Source of the DNA: Malonomonas sp036526255 | GTDB lineage: Bacteria; Desulfobacterota; Desulfuromonadia; Desulfuromonadales; Geopsychrobacteraceae | Reading direction: 5' to 3' | Assembly: GCA_036526255.1 (NCBI GenBank) | Contig: DATCYW010000080.1 | Coordinates: 110,048 to 174,047 of the forward strand | Length of the DNA: 64,000 nucleotides | Shown: positions 1 through 8,627 of the stretch, piece after piece | Layout of the letters: the number at the start of each line of letters is the position of its first letter | How positions within the stretch are numbered: the first letter of the stretch is position 1 | Translations under genes and position numbers: made by a program | The notes under the pieces: generated by a model | What the model was told of the DNA's origin: nothing | Databases searched by the model: none | The model's input: only the letters and a program-made list of their open reading frames with translations

Positions 1-1
1 G

Positions 2-694
2 GTGCAGCAGAACAAGGCGGTGGTCGGTGCTAACGCTTTTGCCCACGAAGCGGGTATCCATCAGCATGGCATGTTGATGAACAAGCAGACCTACGAAATC
101 ATGACCCCTGAGTCGGTCGGCTTGAATCAGAACAAGCTGGTCCTCGGCAAACACTCCGGCCGGCATGCCTTTATCGATCGTCTCAAGGATCTCGGCTACG
201 CACTGACCCGCGAGGAGATCGAGAAGGCATTTGTTCGTTTCAAATCGCTGGCCGACATGAAAAAAGAGATCTTCGACGAGGATCTTGATGCCATCGTTGC
301 AGATGAAGTGCTGCGGGTCAGCGAGAGTTACAAGTTGCTGCAGATGGCCGTCAGTTCCGGTTCCTTCTCCGCGCCGACCGCCACCGTGCAGATGGAGATC
401 AACGGCAAGGTGAAGAAGACGGCGGTGCTGGGTGATGGCCCGGTCGACGCGACTTTCAAGGCGATCAGAAAGCTGACCAAGAGCAACGCGCCGCTGCTCA
501 ATTTCTCGGTCGGGGCGATTACCGGCGGGACTGACGCGCAGGGCGAGTGCACCGTCCGTCTGCAGAATGCCGACGGTCGTGAGATTCTCGGGCAGGGCGC
601 GCATCCGGATATCATTGTCGCCAGCGCCAAGGCTTACATCAACGCACTGAATAAAATCGACTGTGTCGCCAAGCGGATGCAGGGCCCGGTTTGA
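2..694 (+). CDS. leuA: 2-isopropylmalate synthase, C-terminal part (5' end outside window)
   Basis: LeuA condenses acetyl-CoA with 2-oxoisovalerate, the first committed step of leucine synthesis in the cytoplasm. About 230 C-terminal residues are visible. They open at the end of the catalytic barrel with the metal-binding AGIHQHG motif, continue through the NKLVLGKHSGRHA segment, and finish with the small regulatory domain (about fragment residues 110-225) that in the family binds leucine for feedback inhibition. The gene begins upstream of the window, so the GTG at position 2 is an internal codon, not a start. leuC follows 35 bp downstream on the same strand, so an operon is likely. Confidence 0.95.
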   Translation: MQQNKAVVGANAFAHEAGIHQHGMLMNKQTYEIMTPESVGLNQNKLVLGKHSGRHAFIDRLKDLGYALTREEIEKAFVRFKSLADMKKEIFDEDLDAIVADEVLRVSESYKLLQMAVSSGSFSAPTATVQMEINGKVKKTAVLGDGPVDATFKAIRKLTKSNAPLLNFSVGAITGGTDAQGECTVRLQNADGREILGQGAHPDIIVASAKAYINALNKIDCVAKRMQGPV

Positions 695-729
695 CGCAGG
701 AATCAACAGCTACACGAACAGGAGAATTC

Positions 730-2010
730 ATGGGTAAGACGTTAGCAGAAAAGGTATTTGACGCCCACCTCAAGGATGAGCCCTTCGAGGGAACCAAGGT
801 GCTCAGCCTCGATCGGGTCCTTTGTCACGAAATCACCACGCCGGTGGCGATCGCCGATCTGGTCTGGCGCGGCAAGGACCGGGTTTTTGACCGGGATAAA
901 CTCAAGGTGGTGATCGACCATGTCACCCCGTCCAAGGACACCAAGACCGCGACCCAGGCTAAAATACTGCGCGAATGGGCCAGACGGCATGAGATCCCCG
1001 ATTTTTTCGATGTTGGTCATAACGGTGTCTGCCACGCGATTTTCCCGGAAAAAGGGCATATTCGTCCCGGCTTTACCGTCATCATGGGTGACAGTCATAC
1101 CTGTACTCACGGGGCCTTCGGCGCTTTTGCCGCCGGTGTCGGCACCACCGACCTGGAGGTTGGCATTCTTAAAGGTGTCTGCGCCTTTCGTGAGCCAGCA
1201 ACGATCCGCGTCAACCTTAACGGCAGTCTGCCGCAAGGGGTCTACGCCAAAGATGTGATCCTTTATGTGATTGCCCAGTTGGGCGTCAACGGCGCCACCG
1301 ACCGGGTGATCGAATTTCGTGGGCCGATCGTCGAGCAGATGAGCATGGAAGCACGCATGACCCTCTGTAATATGGCGATTGAAGCGGGCGGCACCTCGGG
1401 GATCTGTATGCCGGATATGACCACGGTCGATTACCTCTGGCCGTTCATTCAGGATGAGTTCTCCAGTAAAGAGGCAGCGTTGGCCGATTACAGCAAGTGG
1501 GTGTCAGACAGCGACGCCAGCTACGACCGGATTCTCGATATTGACGTCTCGCAGCTTGAGCCGCAGGTCACCTTCGGCTACAAGCCGGATTGCGTCAAAC
1601 CGGTCAGCGAGATGGCCGGAACGCGTGTTGACCAGATCTATATCGGCACCTGTACCAATGGCCGGATTGAGGATCTGCGACAGGCCGCCGCTGTATTGAA
1701 AGGGAAAAAGGTCGCAGACTCGGTACGTGGCATCGTCTCTCCGGCAACGCCGAAGATCTTCAGCCAGGCGCTCGAAGAGGGGATCATCAAGATTTTCATG
1801 GACGCCGGTTTCTGCGTCACCAACCCGACCTGTGGCGCTTGCCTCGGCATGAGCAACGGCGTGTTGGCTGAAGAAGAGGTCTGCGCTGCGACCAGTAACC
1901 GCAACTTCAACGGGCGGATGGGCAAGGGGGGCATGGTTCACCTGATGAGCCCGTCGACCGCCGCGGCCACTGCGATTACCGGTGTGATAACCGACGCCAG
2001 AACCCTTTAG
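730..2010 (+). CDS. leuC: 3-isopropylmalate dehydratase large subunit
   Basis: This aconitase-family subunit pairs with LeuD to isomerise 2-isopropylmalate to 3-isopropylmalate. The 426-residue product has the three expected [4Fe-4S] ligands: Cys308 in GTCTNGR, and Cys368 and Cys371 in NPTCGACLG. It also has the MGDSHTCTHGAFG substrate/cluster segment at about 119-131. The ATG at 730 was chosen because AGGAG lies just upstream with good spacing; an upstream in-frame start at 691 would overlap leuA and lacks such a site. It lies between leuA and leuD, with 18 bp to leuD, as expected for a leuACD operon. Confidence 0.97.
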   Translation: MGKTLAEKVFDAHLKDEPFEGTKVLSLDRVLCHEITTPVAIADLVWRGKDRVFDRDKLKVVIDHVTPSKDTKTATQAKILREWARRHEIPDFFDVGHNGVCHAIFPEKGHIRPGFTVIMGDSHTCTHGAFGAFAAGVGTTDLEVGILKGVCAFREPATIRVNLNGSLPQGVYAKDVILYVIAQLGVNGATDRVIEFRGPIVEQMSMEARMTLCNMAIEAGGTSGICMPDMTTVDYLWPFIQDEFSSKEAALADYSKWVSDSDASYDRILDIDVSQLEPQVTFGYKPDCVKPVSEMAGTRVDQIYIGTCTNGRIEDLRQAAAVLKGKKVADSVRGIVSPATPKIFSQALEEGIIKIFMDAGFCVTNPTCGACLGMSNGVLAEEEVCAATSNRNFNGRMGKGGMVHLMSPSTAAATAITGVITDARTL

Positions 2011-2028
2011 AGATCAGGAGATAAAAGG

Positions 2029-2559
2029 ATGCAGAAAAAATTTGGCGGGTCGGCTATCTTTCTCGACCGATCCGATATCAATACCGATGAAATCATCCCG
2101 GCCAAGTACCTGACCGAGGTGACCAAAGAGGCGCTCACGCCGTATATTCTGGAAGATCTCAAGCTGGACGGATTTGATCCAAAGGGTGCCGTTCTGAAAA
2201 ATGCCACCGTAGTCGTGACCCGTGAAAACTTCGGTTGCGGCTCCTCCCGTGAGCATGCGCCCTGGGTTTTTGAGGTCAATGACGTGCATACCATTATCGC
2301 TGAAAGCTACGCGCGAATCTTCCGCCAGAACATGTTCAACTGCGGCATGCTGGCAATTGAACTGCCGAAAGCTGACATCGATCAGCTGGTGGCTCTGCAG
2401 CAGAGCGGTACCGTTGTCATTGCTGTCGATCTTGAAGGACAACAGCTGGTTGCCAAGGCCGGAGCACAGGAAAAGCAGTTCTCATTCGAAATCAGTCAAT
2501 TCGACAAAGCACTGGTGGCAGCCGGTGGTTGGGTCGAGTTCGCTGATGCGCGTTACTGA
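2029..2559 (+). CDS. leuD: 3-isopropylmalate dehydratase small subunit
   Basis: LeuD is the swivel-domain partner of LeuC and completes the isopropylmalate isomerase active site. The 176-residue product starts with the family pattern FLDRSDINTDEIIPAKYL and has the substrate-recognition loop NFGCGSSREHAPW near residues 66-78. Its length is close to the usual 160-200 residues. The ATG at 2029 follows an AGGAG-type ribosome binding site in the 18-bp gap after leuC. A strong hairpin terminator follows the stop codon, so this ends the leuACD transcript. The next leucine enzyme, leuB, is about 4.8 kb downstream under its own promoter. Confidence 0.97.
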   Translation: MQKKFGGSAIFLDRSDINTDEIIPAKYLTEVTKEALTPYILEDLKLDGFDPKGAVLKNATVVVTRENFGCGSSREHAPWVFEVNDVHTIIAESYARIFRQNMFNCGMLAIELPKADIDQLVALQQSGTVVIAVDLEGQQLVAKAGAQEKQFSFEISQFDKALVAAGGWVEFADARY

Positions 2560-2579
2560 TCTATCACGCTGAACAATAA

Positions 2580-2619
2580 CGAAAAAAGCCGGATGCGCAT
2601 AAGCTTCCGGCTTTTTTCG
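2580..2619 (+). terminator. Intrinsic terminator after leuD
   Basis: Perfect 14-bp arms (2580-2593 and 2606-2619) each combine an A/T tract with a GCCGGA stem, with a 12-nt loop. The T run within the right arm suits Rho-independent termination of the leu operon. Because the left arm carries A residues, it could also act on the opposite strand. Confidence 0.85.
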
Positions 2620-2676
2620 TCGCAAATGTGCGAAATGAAGTGATCTTATTTTCTCCACAACCGAAAGACAGGGTTT

Positions 2677-4044
2677 ATGGATTTTCAATCCTTCGAGTTT
2701 CATCCCGGCGTCGCAAAGGGCGTCAAAGCCGCAGGCTATCAGACCCCGACGCCGATTCAGGAACAGGCGATTCCGGCCGTTATGCAGGGTGCTGATGTCA
2801 TGGGGCTGGCGCAGACCGGCACCGGCAAGACGGCCGCCTTTGCGTTGCCGATCCTGCACCGGCTGATGCATGGCAAGCGGCGCGTTGTCCGGGCCCTGAT
2901 CGTTGCGCCGACCCGCGAACTTGCTGAGCAGATTCACGATGCCATCAACGCTCTCGGTCGGGAAACCGGCTTGCGCTGCATCACTGTTTATGGCGGAGTT
3001 AATATTAATCCGCAGAAAAGCAAGCTGAAACAGGGGGTTGAAATCGTCGTCGCCTGCCCCGGCCGGTTGCTGGATCATATCGAGCAGGGCACCATTGACC
3101 TGGCGCAGGTAGAAGTGCTGGTGCTGGATGAAGCGGACCAGATGTTCGACATGGGCTTTTTCCCGTCCATCCGAAGACTGTTGACTCATCTGCCACAGCA
3201 GCGCCAGACCCTGCTGTTTTCTGCGACCATGCCCGCTGAAATAAGACGTCTGGCCAACGATGTGCTCACCGAGCCGGTCACCGTGCAGGTCGGCAATACC
3301 GCCCCGGCAACCACTGTCAGTCACGCAATTTACCAGGTTTCGACGCATCTTAAGACCGCCATGCTGCTTAAGCTGCTGGAGCATACCGATACCGAATCGG
3401 TGTTGATTTTTACCCGCACCAAACACCGGGCCAAGCGGCTGGGGGAACAGTTGGGCAAGGGCGGTTACAAGGCGGCGTCTCTGCAGGGGAATCTGTCGCA
3501 GAACCGGCGTCAGGAAGCGCTGGGGGGATTTCGTGACGGCACCTTTCAAATTCTGGTTGCGACTGATATCGCCGCGCGCGGCATCGACGTCAGCCAGATC
3601 TCCCACGTCATCAATTATGATATCCCCGGCACGCCGGAAGCCTACGTGCACCGCATCGGCCGGACCGGGCGGGCGGCACGGACCGGCGACGCGTTCACGC
3701 TGGTTGCGGATGAGGACAAGGCGATGGTCCGCTCGATCGAGAAGGTGCTCGGCAATGCTATCGAACGGCGGACACTGACCGGTTTCGATTTAACCGCACC
3801 TGCCCCGAAAAAAGATCAGGAGTTTGCCCGACCGCCCAGAACCCCGGCGCCTGGTAGCCGGCCGCGCCGCGCCGGGAACGCTCCAGCGCGGAAGAAGGCT
3901 GCTGCCGGCACTGGCTCAGCTGCTGGCCGACCAGGAAAAGGTGGAGCGTCGCCGTTGGCTCAGAAGAAGGAGGGTGCTGCTGGAGAAAAACCGCGTAAGC
4001 GCCGCCCAAACCGTTCACGCAGAAAAGCGCCAACGGTAAGCTAG
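2677..4044 (+). CDS. DEAD-box ATP-dependent RNA helicase (RhlE-like)
   Basis: This cytoplasmic RNA helicase probably remodels RNA or ribosome precursors. The 455-residue protein has the full motif set: Q motif near TPTPIQEQ (24-31), Walker A AQTGTGKT (45-52), PTRELA (78-83), DEAD (151-154), SAT (182-184), and the C-terminal domain with ATDIAARGID (295-304) and HRIGRTGR (325-332). The last 80 residues are a low-complexity Arg/Lys/Pro/Ala tail typical of RhlE/DbpA-type enzymes and likely to bind RNA. It stands alone between the leu terminator and a convergent acyl-CoA dehydrogenase gene. The family is certain; the exact subfamily is not. Confidence 0.93.
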   Translation: MDFQSFEFHPGVAKGVKAAGYQTPTPIQEQAIPAVMQGADVMGLAQTGTGKTAAFALPILHRLMHGKRRVVRALIVAPTRELAEQIHDAINALGRETGLRCITVYGGVNINPQKSKLKQGVEIVVACPGRLLDHIEQGTIDLAQVEVLVLDEADQMFDMGFFPSIRRLLTHLPQQRQTLLFSATMPAEIRRLANDVLTEPVTVQVGNTAPATTVSHAIYQVSTHLKTAMLLKLLEHTDTESVLIFTRTKHRAKRLGEQLGKGGYKAASLQGNLSQNRRQEALGGFRDGTFQILVATDIAARGIDVSQISHVINYDIPGTPEAYVHRIGRTGRAARTGDAFTLVADEDKAMVRSIEKVLGNAIERRTLTGFDLTAPAPKKDQEFARPPRTPAPGSRPRRAGNAPARKKAAAGTGSAAGRPGKGGASPLAQKKEGAAGEKPRKRRPNRSRRKAPTVS

Positions 4045-4046
4045 TC

Positions 4047-5567
4047 TCAGTCCTTGTTGGCAAAATACCGCCAGCTGGGGTGATTCTGCTCCAGATCAAT
4101 CAGTTCGGTCCGGTCATCGCAACTGTAGCTGGTCAGCTGTCTGGCAATCTCCTGTCGCAGGATGGTCAGGCAGTTGCCGATCAGCTCTCTGTCGAAACCT
4201 TTCGCGCCGAGTTTTAAGACCAGATCCATCACCAGAATGCGGCTGATGATCTGCCCGAACTCCATCAGTTTACGCTGCGGCATCGCCGGTTCCAGTTCGA
4301 AATCGAGCAGGCTCTGCAGCCGGTCGGCGGCGCGCTGCGTCAGCTCGAAGCTGCTTAAGTAACGGAACAGATTCTTCTCTTTGGCGATCTTCATCTGCTT
4401 GAGAAGCGCCTCGGCAATCTGCACATAGAGGATGTCGTTCGACCCCTCGAAAATCTGGAAAGGGCGGTTGTCTACGGTGGCGCGCCCGGCGAAATGATCC
4501 AGCCGGTAGCCTTTGGCGCCGACCAGTTGCAGCAGTGATTGGGAGGCTTCCTGCATCAGGTCGGTGATGCAGGTTTTGATGGCGTTGGCCTCCAGCCCCT
4601 GCGCGGCCAGATCATTTTCGATGCCAGCCTTTTCACAACTGTTGACGCACATCGCCGAACAGATGGTGAAGGCGGCCTGGATGCGCGTCAGCCGTGCCTG
4701 GGCCTGATCGTAGCTGAGCAGGTTTTTGCCACCGATCAGTCGTTCACGACAATGGCTGGTGGCTTCATCCAGAATCCGAGTGATGAACCCCATCGCCATA
4801 GCCGGGAACTGCATGCGGCTGCGGTGCAGCAGGTCGAGCATCATCTTGATGCCGGTGCTGTGCGGCACCAGCCGCCGCGTCGCGGGGATGTTGACATCGA
4901 TCCGGTTGCGGCCGTAGGGGATCATGTAGAGGCCGAGATTTTTGAACTTCTCCTCAACGACGACCCGCTGATCGGGGGCGTTGGCATCACAGATGAAAAA
5001 GTCGATGTCGCGGCCGAGCCCTTTGCTCGGGCTGAACTGGCGCGCTGTCAGCAGCCAGTAATCGGCCCAGCCGGTGAGTCCGGCCCAGTGCTTGGTCCCC
5101 TGCAGGTGATAGTGTTCATTCTGCTGCGTCCAGCTGCTCTGCATGTGCAGCGCGTCGCTGCCATAGTCCGGCTCGGTGATCATCAAGCCACCCATTTTTC
5201 GATTCTGCAGAAAATCAGCAAAAACCGTTGTACGCGCCTCCTCATGTCCATATTTGCTGACCGGCTGAATGAACAGTGCCCAGTTGATACCGAAGATCAG
5301 AGCCAGGGCGAGAGATTCGTAGGACGCTGCCTCAACCAGGGCGATCCCTTCGTGTTGGTGGCCGCCGCGTCCGCCATGCTCGCTTGGAATAAAGGTCGAG
5401 AGCGGGTTGCAGGCCATGATTTCCCGCAGCACATACGGTGGCAGACCGCGTTCAGTGCTGAGCTGATTGAGGTCTTCGCGCTGGTGGAAGACATTGTTCA
5501 GGTTGGATTTGAAGTGCTGCAGAAATTCTGGGAAGGGGGTGACGCTGTCACTTTTTGCAGATTTCAT
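4047..5567 (-). CDS. Acyl-CoA dehydrogenase family flavoprotein
   Basis: The 506-residue protein has the acyl-CoA dehydrogenase fold: an alpha-helical N-terminus, a middle domain with the flavin/substrate segment GGLMITEPDYGSD (about 126-138), and a C-terminal helical domain. FEGSNDI (373-379) contains the glutamate at the position of the usual catalytic base (Glu374). It is expected to introduce a trans-2 double bond into an acyl-CoA and pass electrons to an ETF. No ETF or other beta-oxidation gene is adjacent, so the substrate cannot be told. It converges on the helicase gene with a 2-bp gap. The start has only a weak GGGA ribosome site and may be adjusted. Confidence 0.87.
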   Translation of the reverse strand: MKSAKSDSVTPFPEFLQHFKSNLNNVFHQREDLNQLSTERGLPPYVLREIMACNPLSTFIPSEHGGRGGHQHEGIALVEAASYESLALALIFGINWALFIQPVSKYGHEEARTTVFADFLQNRKMGGLMITEPDYGSDALHMQSSWTQQNEHYHLQGTKHWAGLTGWADYWLLTARQFSPSKGLGRDIDFFICDANAPDQRVVVEEKFKNLGLYMIPYGRNRIDVNIPATRRLVPHSTGIKMMLDLLHRSRMQFPAMAMGFITRILDEATSHCRERLIGGKNLLSYDQAQARLTRIQAAFTICSAMCVNSCEKAGIENDLAAQGLEANAIKTCITDLMQEASQSLLQLVGAKGYRLDHFAGRATVDNRPFQIFEGSNDILYVQIAEALLKQMKIAKEKNLFRYLSSFELTQRAADRLQSLLDFELEPAMPQRKLMEFGQIISRILVMDLVLKLGAKGFDRELIGNCLTILRQEIARQLTSYSCDDRTELIDLEQNHPSWRYFANKD

Positions 5568-5644
5568 CGCTCATGTCCCGGGCTAGAGGTGGCAGGCTTA
5601 TGAAATCTTTATTGTACCCCGACTCGCTTCATCCACAAGCAGGG

Positions 5645-5683
5645 ACGCAGGCGCACTGGACAAGTTGTTCGGTGCGCCTGCGT
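5645..5683 (-). terminator. Hairpin downstream of the multiheme cytochrome gene
   Basis: Twelve-base perfect arms (5645-5656 and 5672-5683) around a 15-nt loop lie 21 bp past the cytochrome stop codon on the minus strand. No T run follows on either strand, so it is either a non-canonical terminator or an RNA 3'-end stabiliser. Confidence 0.5.
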
Positions 5684-5703
5684 TGTCAGGGTGGCGTCGC
5701 AGG

Positions 5704-6840
5704 TTACTGGCTGTTATCTCCATCTTTTGCGGTATGACAGGTAAAGCAACCGCAGTTGTTGTTGACTGTGTCGGCTTCGCAGTCGCCAACGTAGTCCCAG
5801 CGCAGCATGTCGGGATAATCGCTGGCGTGTGCCACGTGACAGGACATGCAGACCACCGCATCACTTCCGGGAGTGACCACGCCGCTGGCTATCGATGGAA
5901 CGCTGCCGGTGCGGGCAATCGGGACCATCGGGTTGTAGACCGTGTAAAGGCTGTATTCGCGGCCGTCGTTCGGCAGTACCAGGTCAGTCGGGTGGCGGAT
6001 AAAGGGGGATGAGGCGGTCGCACCGATGCCGCTCGATCTGTCGGTCTTGATGGTGTGAAAGTTGCCGTGGCAGGTTGCGCAATACTGGCTCATGCTCCCA
6101 TTCGGAGTTTTAACACCGAGGCCTGAGTGGCAGGATGTGGTCCCGCCGGAACAACCCAGCTTTATCGGCGTGGTCAGGCCGAAGTACTCGTTGTGATCAG
6201 TGCTTGATCTGGTGTATTGCCAGTCGTTGTCTTCCAGTCCTTTGACCCCGGTCAGAAAGCGGTAGCTGTTGCCGACGTTGTCTGCGACATCGAGCTTGCC
6301 ATCGACATTGTTGTGATGGGCACCGTTGATCCCCTTGGGCAGCGTGGAGGGAGCATATCTGTAGCCGTGACAACCGTTGGTTCCGGCACAGGTCAGCAGC
6401 GCTGTGTTGACAATATAGCCCTCATGTCCGGATTGCTGGATGCCGCCGGGCAGTGCAGTGATGGTTGCGTCCATGCCGGTCAGTTCGGCAATGTTGTGCC
6501 CCTTGCCATCCGATGCGCCGGAGCCCTTCATCCCGGTAATAAAGGCAAAATTACCGCCGGCCAGGTCGGTCGCTTCAGAGTGCATGACCTGTGGAATGAA
6601 ATCGCTACCCACAGAAACCAGCGCTTGTGTTCCGCCCTGCGCGTGGCAACCGAGGCAGGTGCCTCTCAGCAGTCCGGCGTTCGGAGCTTCGGCGTCATCA
6701 TAGTTCATGCTCGCGCCGTTCTGGCTATTGTGCATGGTGTGGCAGTTGGAGCAACTTCCCTGGATTCCGGCAATTGCAGACAGGGACGTGATAAGAAGCA
6801 GGATTGCTGTCATTAGTAGTTTTCTCAGAATTAATTCCAT
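5704..6840 (-). CDS. Secreted multiheme c-type cytochrome, five CXXCH plus two wider-spaced motifs
   Basis: The 378-residue protein starts with a signal peptide (about 1-25), so it should be exported and matured by the cytochrome c machinery. Five standard haem motifs are visible: CSNCH (30-34), CLGCH (62-66), CATCH (254-258), CMSCH (331-335) and CFTCH (365-369). Two further cysteine-histidine sites have longer spacers: Cys151 to Cys157-His158 and Cys230 to Cys237-His238. The paired arrangement at the N-terminus resembles the doubled-CXXCH family. A role in extracytoplasmic electron transfer is likely; the partner is unknown. The start has AAGGGGG about 9 nt upstream. It appears monocistronic. 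Confidence 0.9.
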   Translation of the reverse strand: MELILRKLLMTAILLLITSLSAIAGIQGSCSNCHTMHNSQNGASMNYDDAEAPNAGLLRGTCLGCHAQGGTQALVSVGSDFIPQVMHSEATDLAGGNFAFITGMKGSGASDGKGHNIAELTGMDATITALPGGIQQSGHEGYIVNTALLTCAGTNGCHGYRYAPSTLPKGINGAHHNNVDGKLDVADNVGNSYRFLTGVKGLEDNDWQYTRSSTDHNEYFGLTTPIKLGCSGGTTSCHSGLGVKTPNGSMSQYCATCHGNFHTIKTDRSSGIGATASSPFIRHPTDLVLPNDGREYSLYTVYNPMVPIARTGSVPSIASGVVTPGSDAVVCMSCHVAHASDYPDMLRWDYVGDCEADTVNNNCGCFTCHTAKDGDNSQ

Positions 6841-6897
6841 CGGCGTGGCCCCCTTGCTGAAGTGATAAATTCTTTCATGTTTTTTCGACGCTAGGTG

Positions 6898-6926
6898 ATT
6901 ATAGCCGCTGAGACAAGCAGTGTCTT
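6898..6926 (-). promoter_or_regulatory. Predicted sigma70 promoter of the cytochrome gene
   Basis: On the minus strand a perfect TATAAT (6903 to 6898) is preceded at 17 bp by AAGACA (6926 to 6921, four of six consensus bases). This predicts a leader of about 50 nt before the cytochrome start at 6840. Confidence 0.5.
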
Positions 6927-7259
6927 TGTGGTCATGGTGTGGAAGTTGCTGATTTTAAAGCAGATTGCCTGAAGACATGGTGGTTTTCTACGGAGAGTTG
7001 TTGTGGTTTGTTTTGGGCGGTTCCAGTGCTATGGCGTACATTAATCTAATTGTTTGTAGTTACTGGCGGTTTTTTGGCCGAGATTGCCGTGTTTTGACGA
7101 AAAATCGCGTATATCCGGTATGTTGTTTAGCTATTAATGTGCTCTCTCATATAGAGAATAAATAATTATTAAGTATCTTAATGATAGGCTGAAGAGTTAT
7201 TCAAGGAGACGATATTACCAGTCTATAAAAGTATCCTCCTGTCAGCAGTCAAAAAGGGT

Positions 7260-7288
7260 TTGACAAAAAATGACCTGCTTCCTATAGT
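7260..7288 (+). promoter_or_regulatory. Predicted sigma70 promoter of leuB
   Basis: Consensus TTGACA (7260-7265) and TATAGT (7283-7288) are separated by exactly 17 bp, about 60 bp before the leuB start. This supports independent transcription of leuB. Confidence 0.75.
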
Positions 7289-7348
7289 TTCAGCGCTTTT
7301 CGGCCCCCCAGTGCGGGTCTTTTGCTTATTCATTGAGGAGAGATTTAG

Positions 7349-8437
7349 ATGGCGTCGACATACAAGATTGCGGTACTTCCCGGTGATGGAATCGGGCCTG
7401 AGGTTATGGCGGAAGCTCTGAAGGTACTTGATGTAATCGAAAAGAAATATGATGTGACCTTTGCGCGCACTTTGGCCAACGTTGGCGGTGCCGGTATCGA
7501 CAATGAAGGGAAGGCGTTGCCGGAGAGTACCGTTGATCTCTGCCGTGCTTCTGACGCTATCCTGTTCGGCAGTGTTGGCGGCCCCAAGTGGGAGAGCCTG
7601 CCTCCTGACAAGCAGCCTGAGCGGGGCGCGCTGTTGCCGTTGCGTAAGATTTTCGGCCTGTTCTGTAATCTGCGCCCGGCGATTATTTTCCCCGCGCTCA
7701 CCGGTGCTTCTAGTCTTAAAGAGAGCGTGATTGAAGGTGGTTTCGACCTGCTAGTGGTTCGTGAACTGACCGGTGGTATTTATTTCGCTCAGCCAAAAGG
7801 AATTACCGGTGAGGGTCCCGAGAGGACCGGTTTTGATACCATGAAGTATTCCGAAGCCGAGATTGAGCGGATCAGCCATGTGGCGTTCGAGGCTGCCCGC
7901 AAGCGTGGCAAGAAGGTCTGCTCCATCGATAAAGCCAACGTTCTTTCGACCTCTATTGTCTGGCGTGAAGTGGTGACGCGGGTCGCCAAGCAGTATCCGG
8001 ATATTGAGCTCTCGCATATGTACGTTGACAACGCCGCCATGCAGTTGGTCAAGTGGCCGAAGCAGTTCGACGTCATGCTCTGCGGCAATATGTTTGGCGA
8101 CATCATCTCTGATGAAGCGGCGATGTTGACCGGTTCGCTGGGGATGCTGCCGAGTGCTTCGCTGGCCGAAGGTTCGTTTGGTATGTATGAGCCTTCCGGC
8201 GGCAGCGCACCGGATATTGCCGGACAGGGAATCGCCAATCCGATTGCGCAGATTCTTTCGGCTTCGATGATGCTGCGCTATTCCTTCGGCATGGTCGAGG
8301 CGGCTGATGCCATCGCGATGGCGGTTGAAAAAACCTTGAATGACGGTTTTCGCACCAGTGATATCTTTCAAGGTGCGGCAGGTGAGAAGAAGGTCAATAC
8401 GGTCGAAATCGGCGCCGAGATTATCGCTCGTCTGTAG
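7349..8437 (+). CDS. leuB: 3-isopropylmalate dehydrogenase
   Basis: LeuB oxidatively decarboxylates 3-isopropylmalate with NAD+, the third specific step of leucine synthesis. The 362-residue protein is family length and has VLPGDGIGPEV (8-18), the LeuB-type substrate loop around RELTGGIYF, the YVDNAAMQL segment, and the metal-binding GNMFGDIISDEAAM motif. The cofactor-binding pattern GSAPDIAGQGIANP follows. GAGGAG sits directly before the ATG. It is separated from leuACD by helicase, dehydrogenase and cytochrome genes and has its own promoter. Confidence 0.97.
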   Translation: MASTYKIAVLPGDGIGPEVMAEALKVLDVIEKKYDVTFARTLANVGGAGIDNEGKALPESTVDLCRASDAILFGSVGGPKWESLPPDKQPERGALLPLRKIFGLFCNLRPAIIFPALTGASSLKESVIEGGFDLLVVRELTGGIYFAQPKGITGEGPERTGFDTMKYSEAEIERISHVAFEAARKRGKKVCSIDKANVLSTSIVWREVVTRVAKQYPDIELSHMYVDNAAMQLVKWPKQFDVMLCGNMFGDIISDEAAMLTGSLGMLPSASLAEGSFGMYEPSGGSAPDIAGQGIANPIAQILSASMMLRYSFGMVEAADAIAMAVEKTLNDGFRTSDIFQGAAGEKKVNTVEIGAEIIARL

Positions 8438-8515
8438 CGGTTGCGACTGCTTGATTGGATGACATAAAAACATGAGGACAAGTTTTGGCTGTTCTCGGGA
8501 ACGATAGCAGTAAAG

Positions 8516-8538
8516 CAGGGGGCTGATTCAGCCCCCTG
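8516..8538 (+). terminator. Hairpin terminator after leuB
   Basis: Nine-base perfect GC-rich arms (8516-8524 and 8530-8538) close a 5-nt GATTC loop 78 bp after the leuB stop. The following T content is poor, so efficiency may be moderate. Confidence 0.65.
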
Positions 8539-8627
8539 TTAGCTTTGGGGCAGGTGTTCATTTTGCTTGGGTGGGTCGCTGAGGATTTATGTTTCGCTTC
8601 TGTTTAGTGGAAGCCCGGATGGATTGA

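Larger units (their letters stand above)
6841..7348. other. 508-bp divergent intergenic region between the cytochrome gene and leuB
   Basis: This AT-rich region holds the predicted cytochrome promoter (minus strand) near one end and the leuB promoter at the other. A 15-bp palindrome, ATTAAGTATCTTAAT, lies at 7168-7182. A 66-codon open frame at 6965-7165 has no ribosome site or recognisable protein features and is not called. No riboswitch or tRNA was recognised. Confidence 0.6.

Noticed and set aside
2482..3651. 389-codon open frame on the minus strand
   Set aside because: It is antisense to the DEAD-box helicase, has no recognisable domain and no ribosome site; it is a by-product of the GC-rich codon use.
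4539..5603. 354-codon open frame on the plus strand
   Set aside because: It lies opposite the acyl-CoA dehydrogenase, whose sequence has clear family motifs.
6841..6897. Cyclic-dinucleotide (GEMM) riboswitch in front of the cytochrome gene
   Set aside because: Such riboswitches are common before cytochrome genes in this group, but the predicted leader is only about 50 nt and lacks the conserved core sequences.
6965..7165. 66-codon frame in the cytochrome-leuB intergenic region
   Set aside because: There is no Shine-Dalgarno site, it would start at TTG, and the composition is like the surrounding non-coding DNA.
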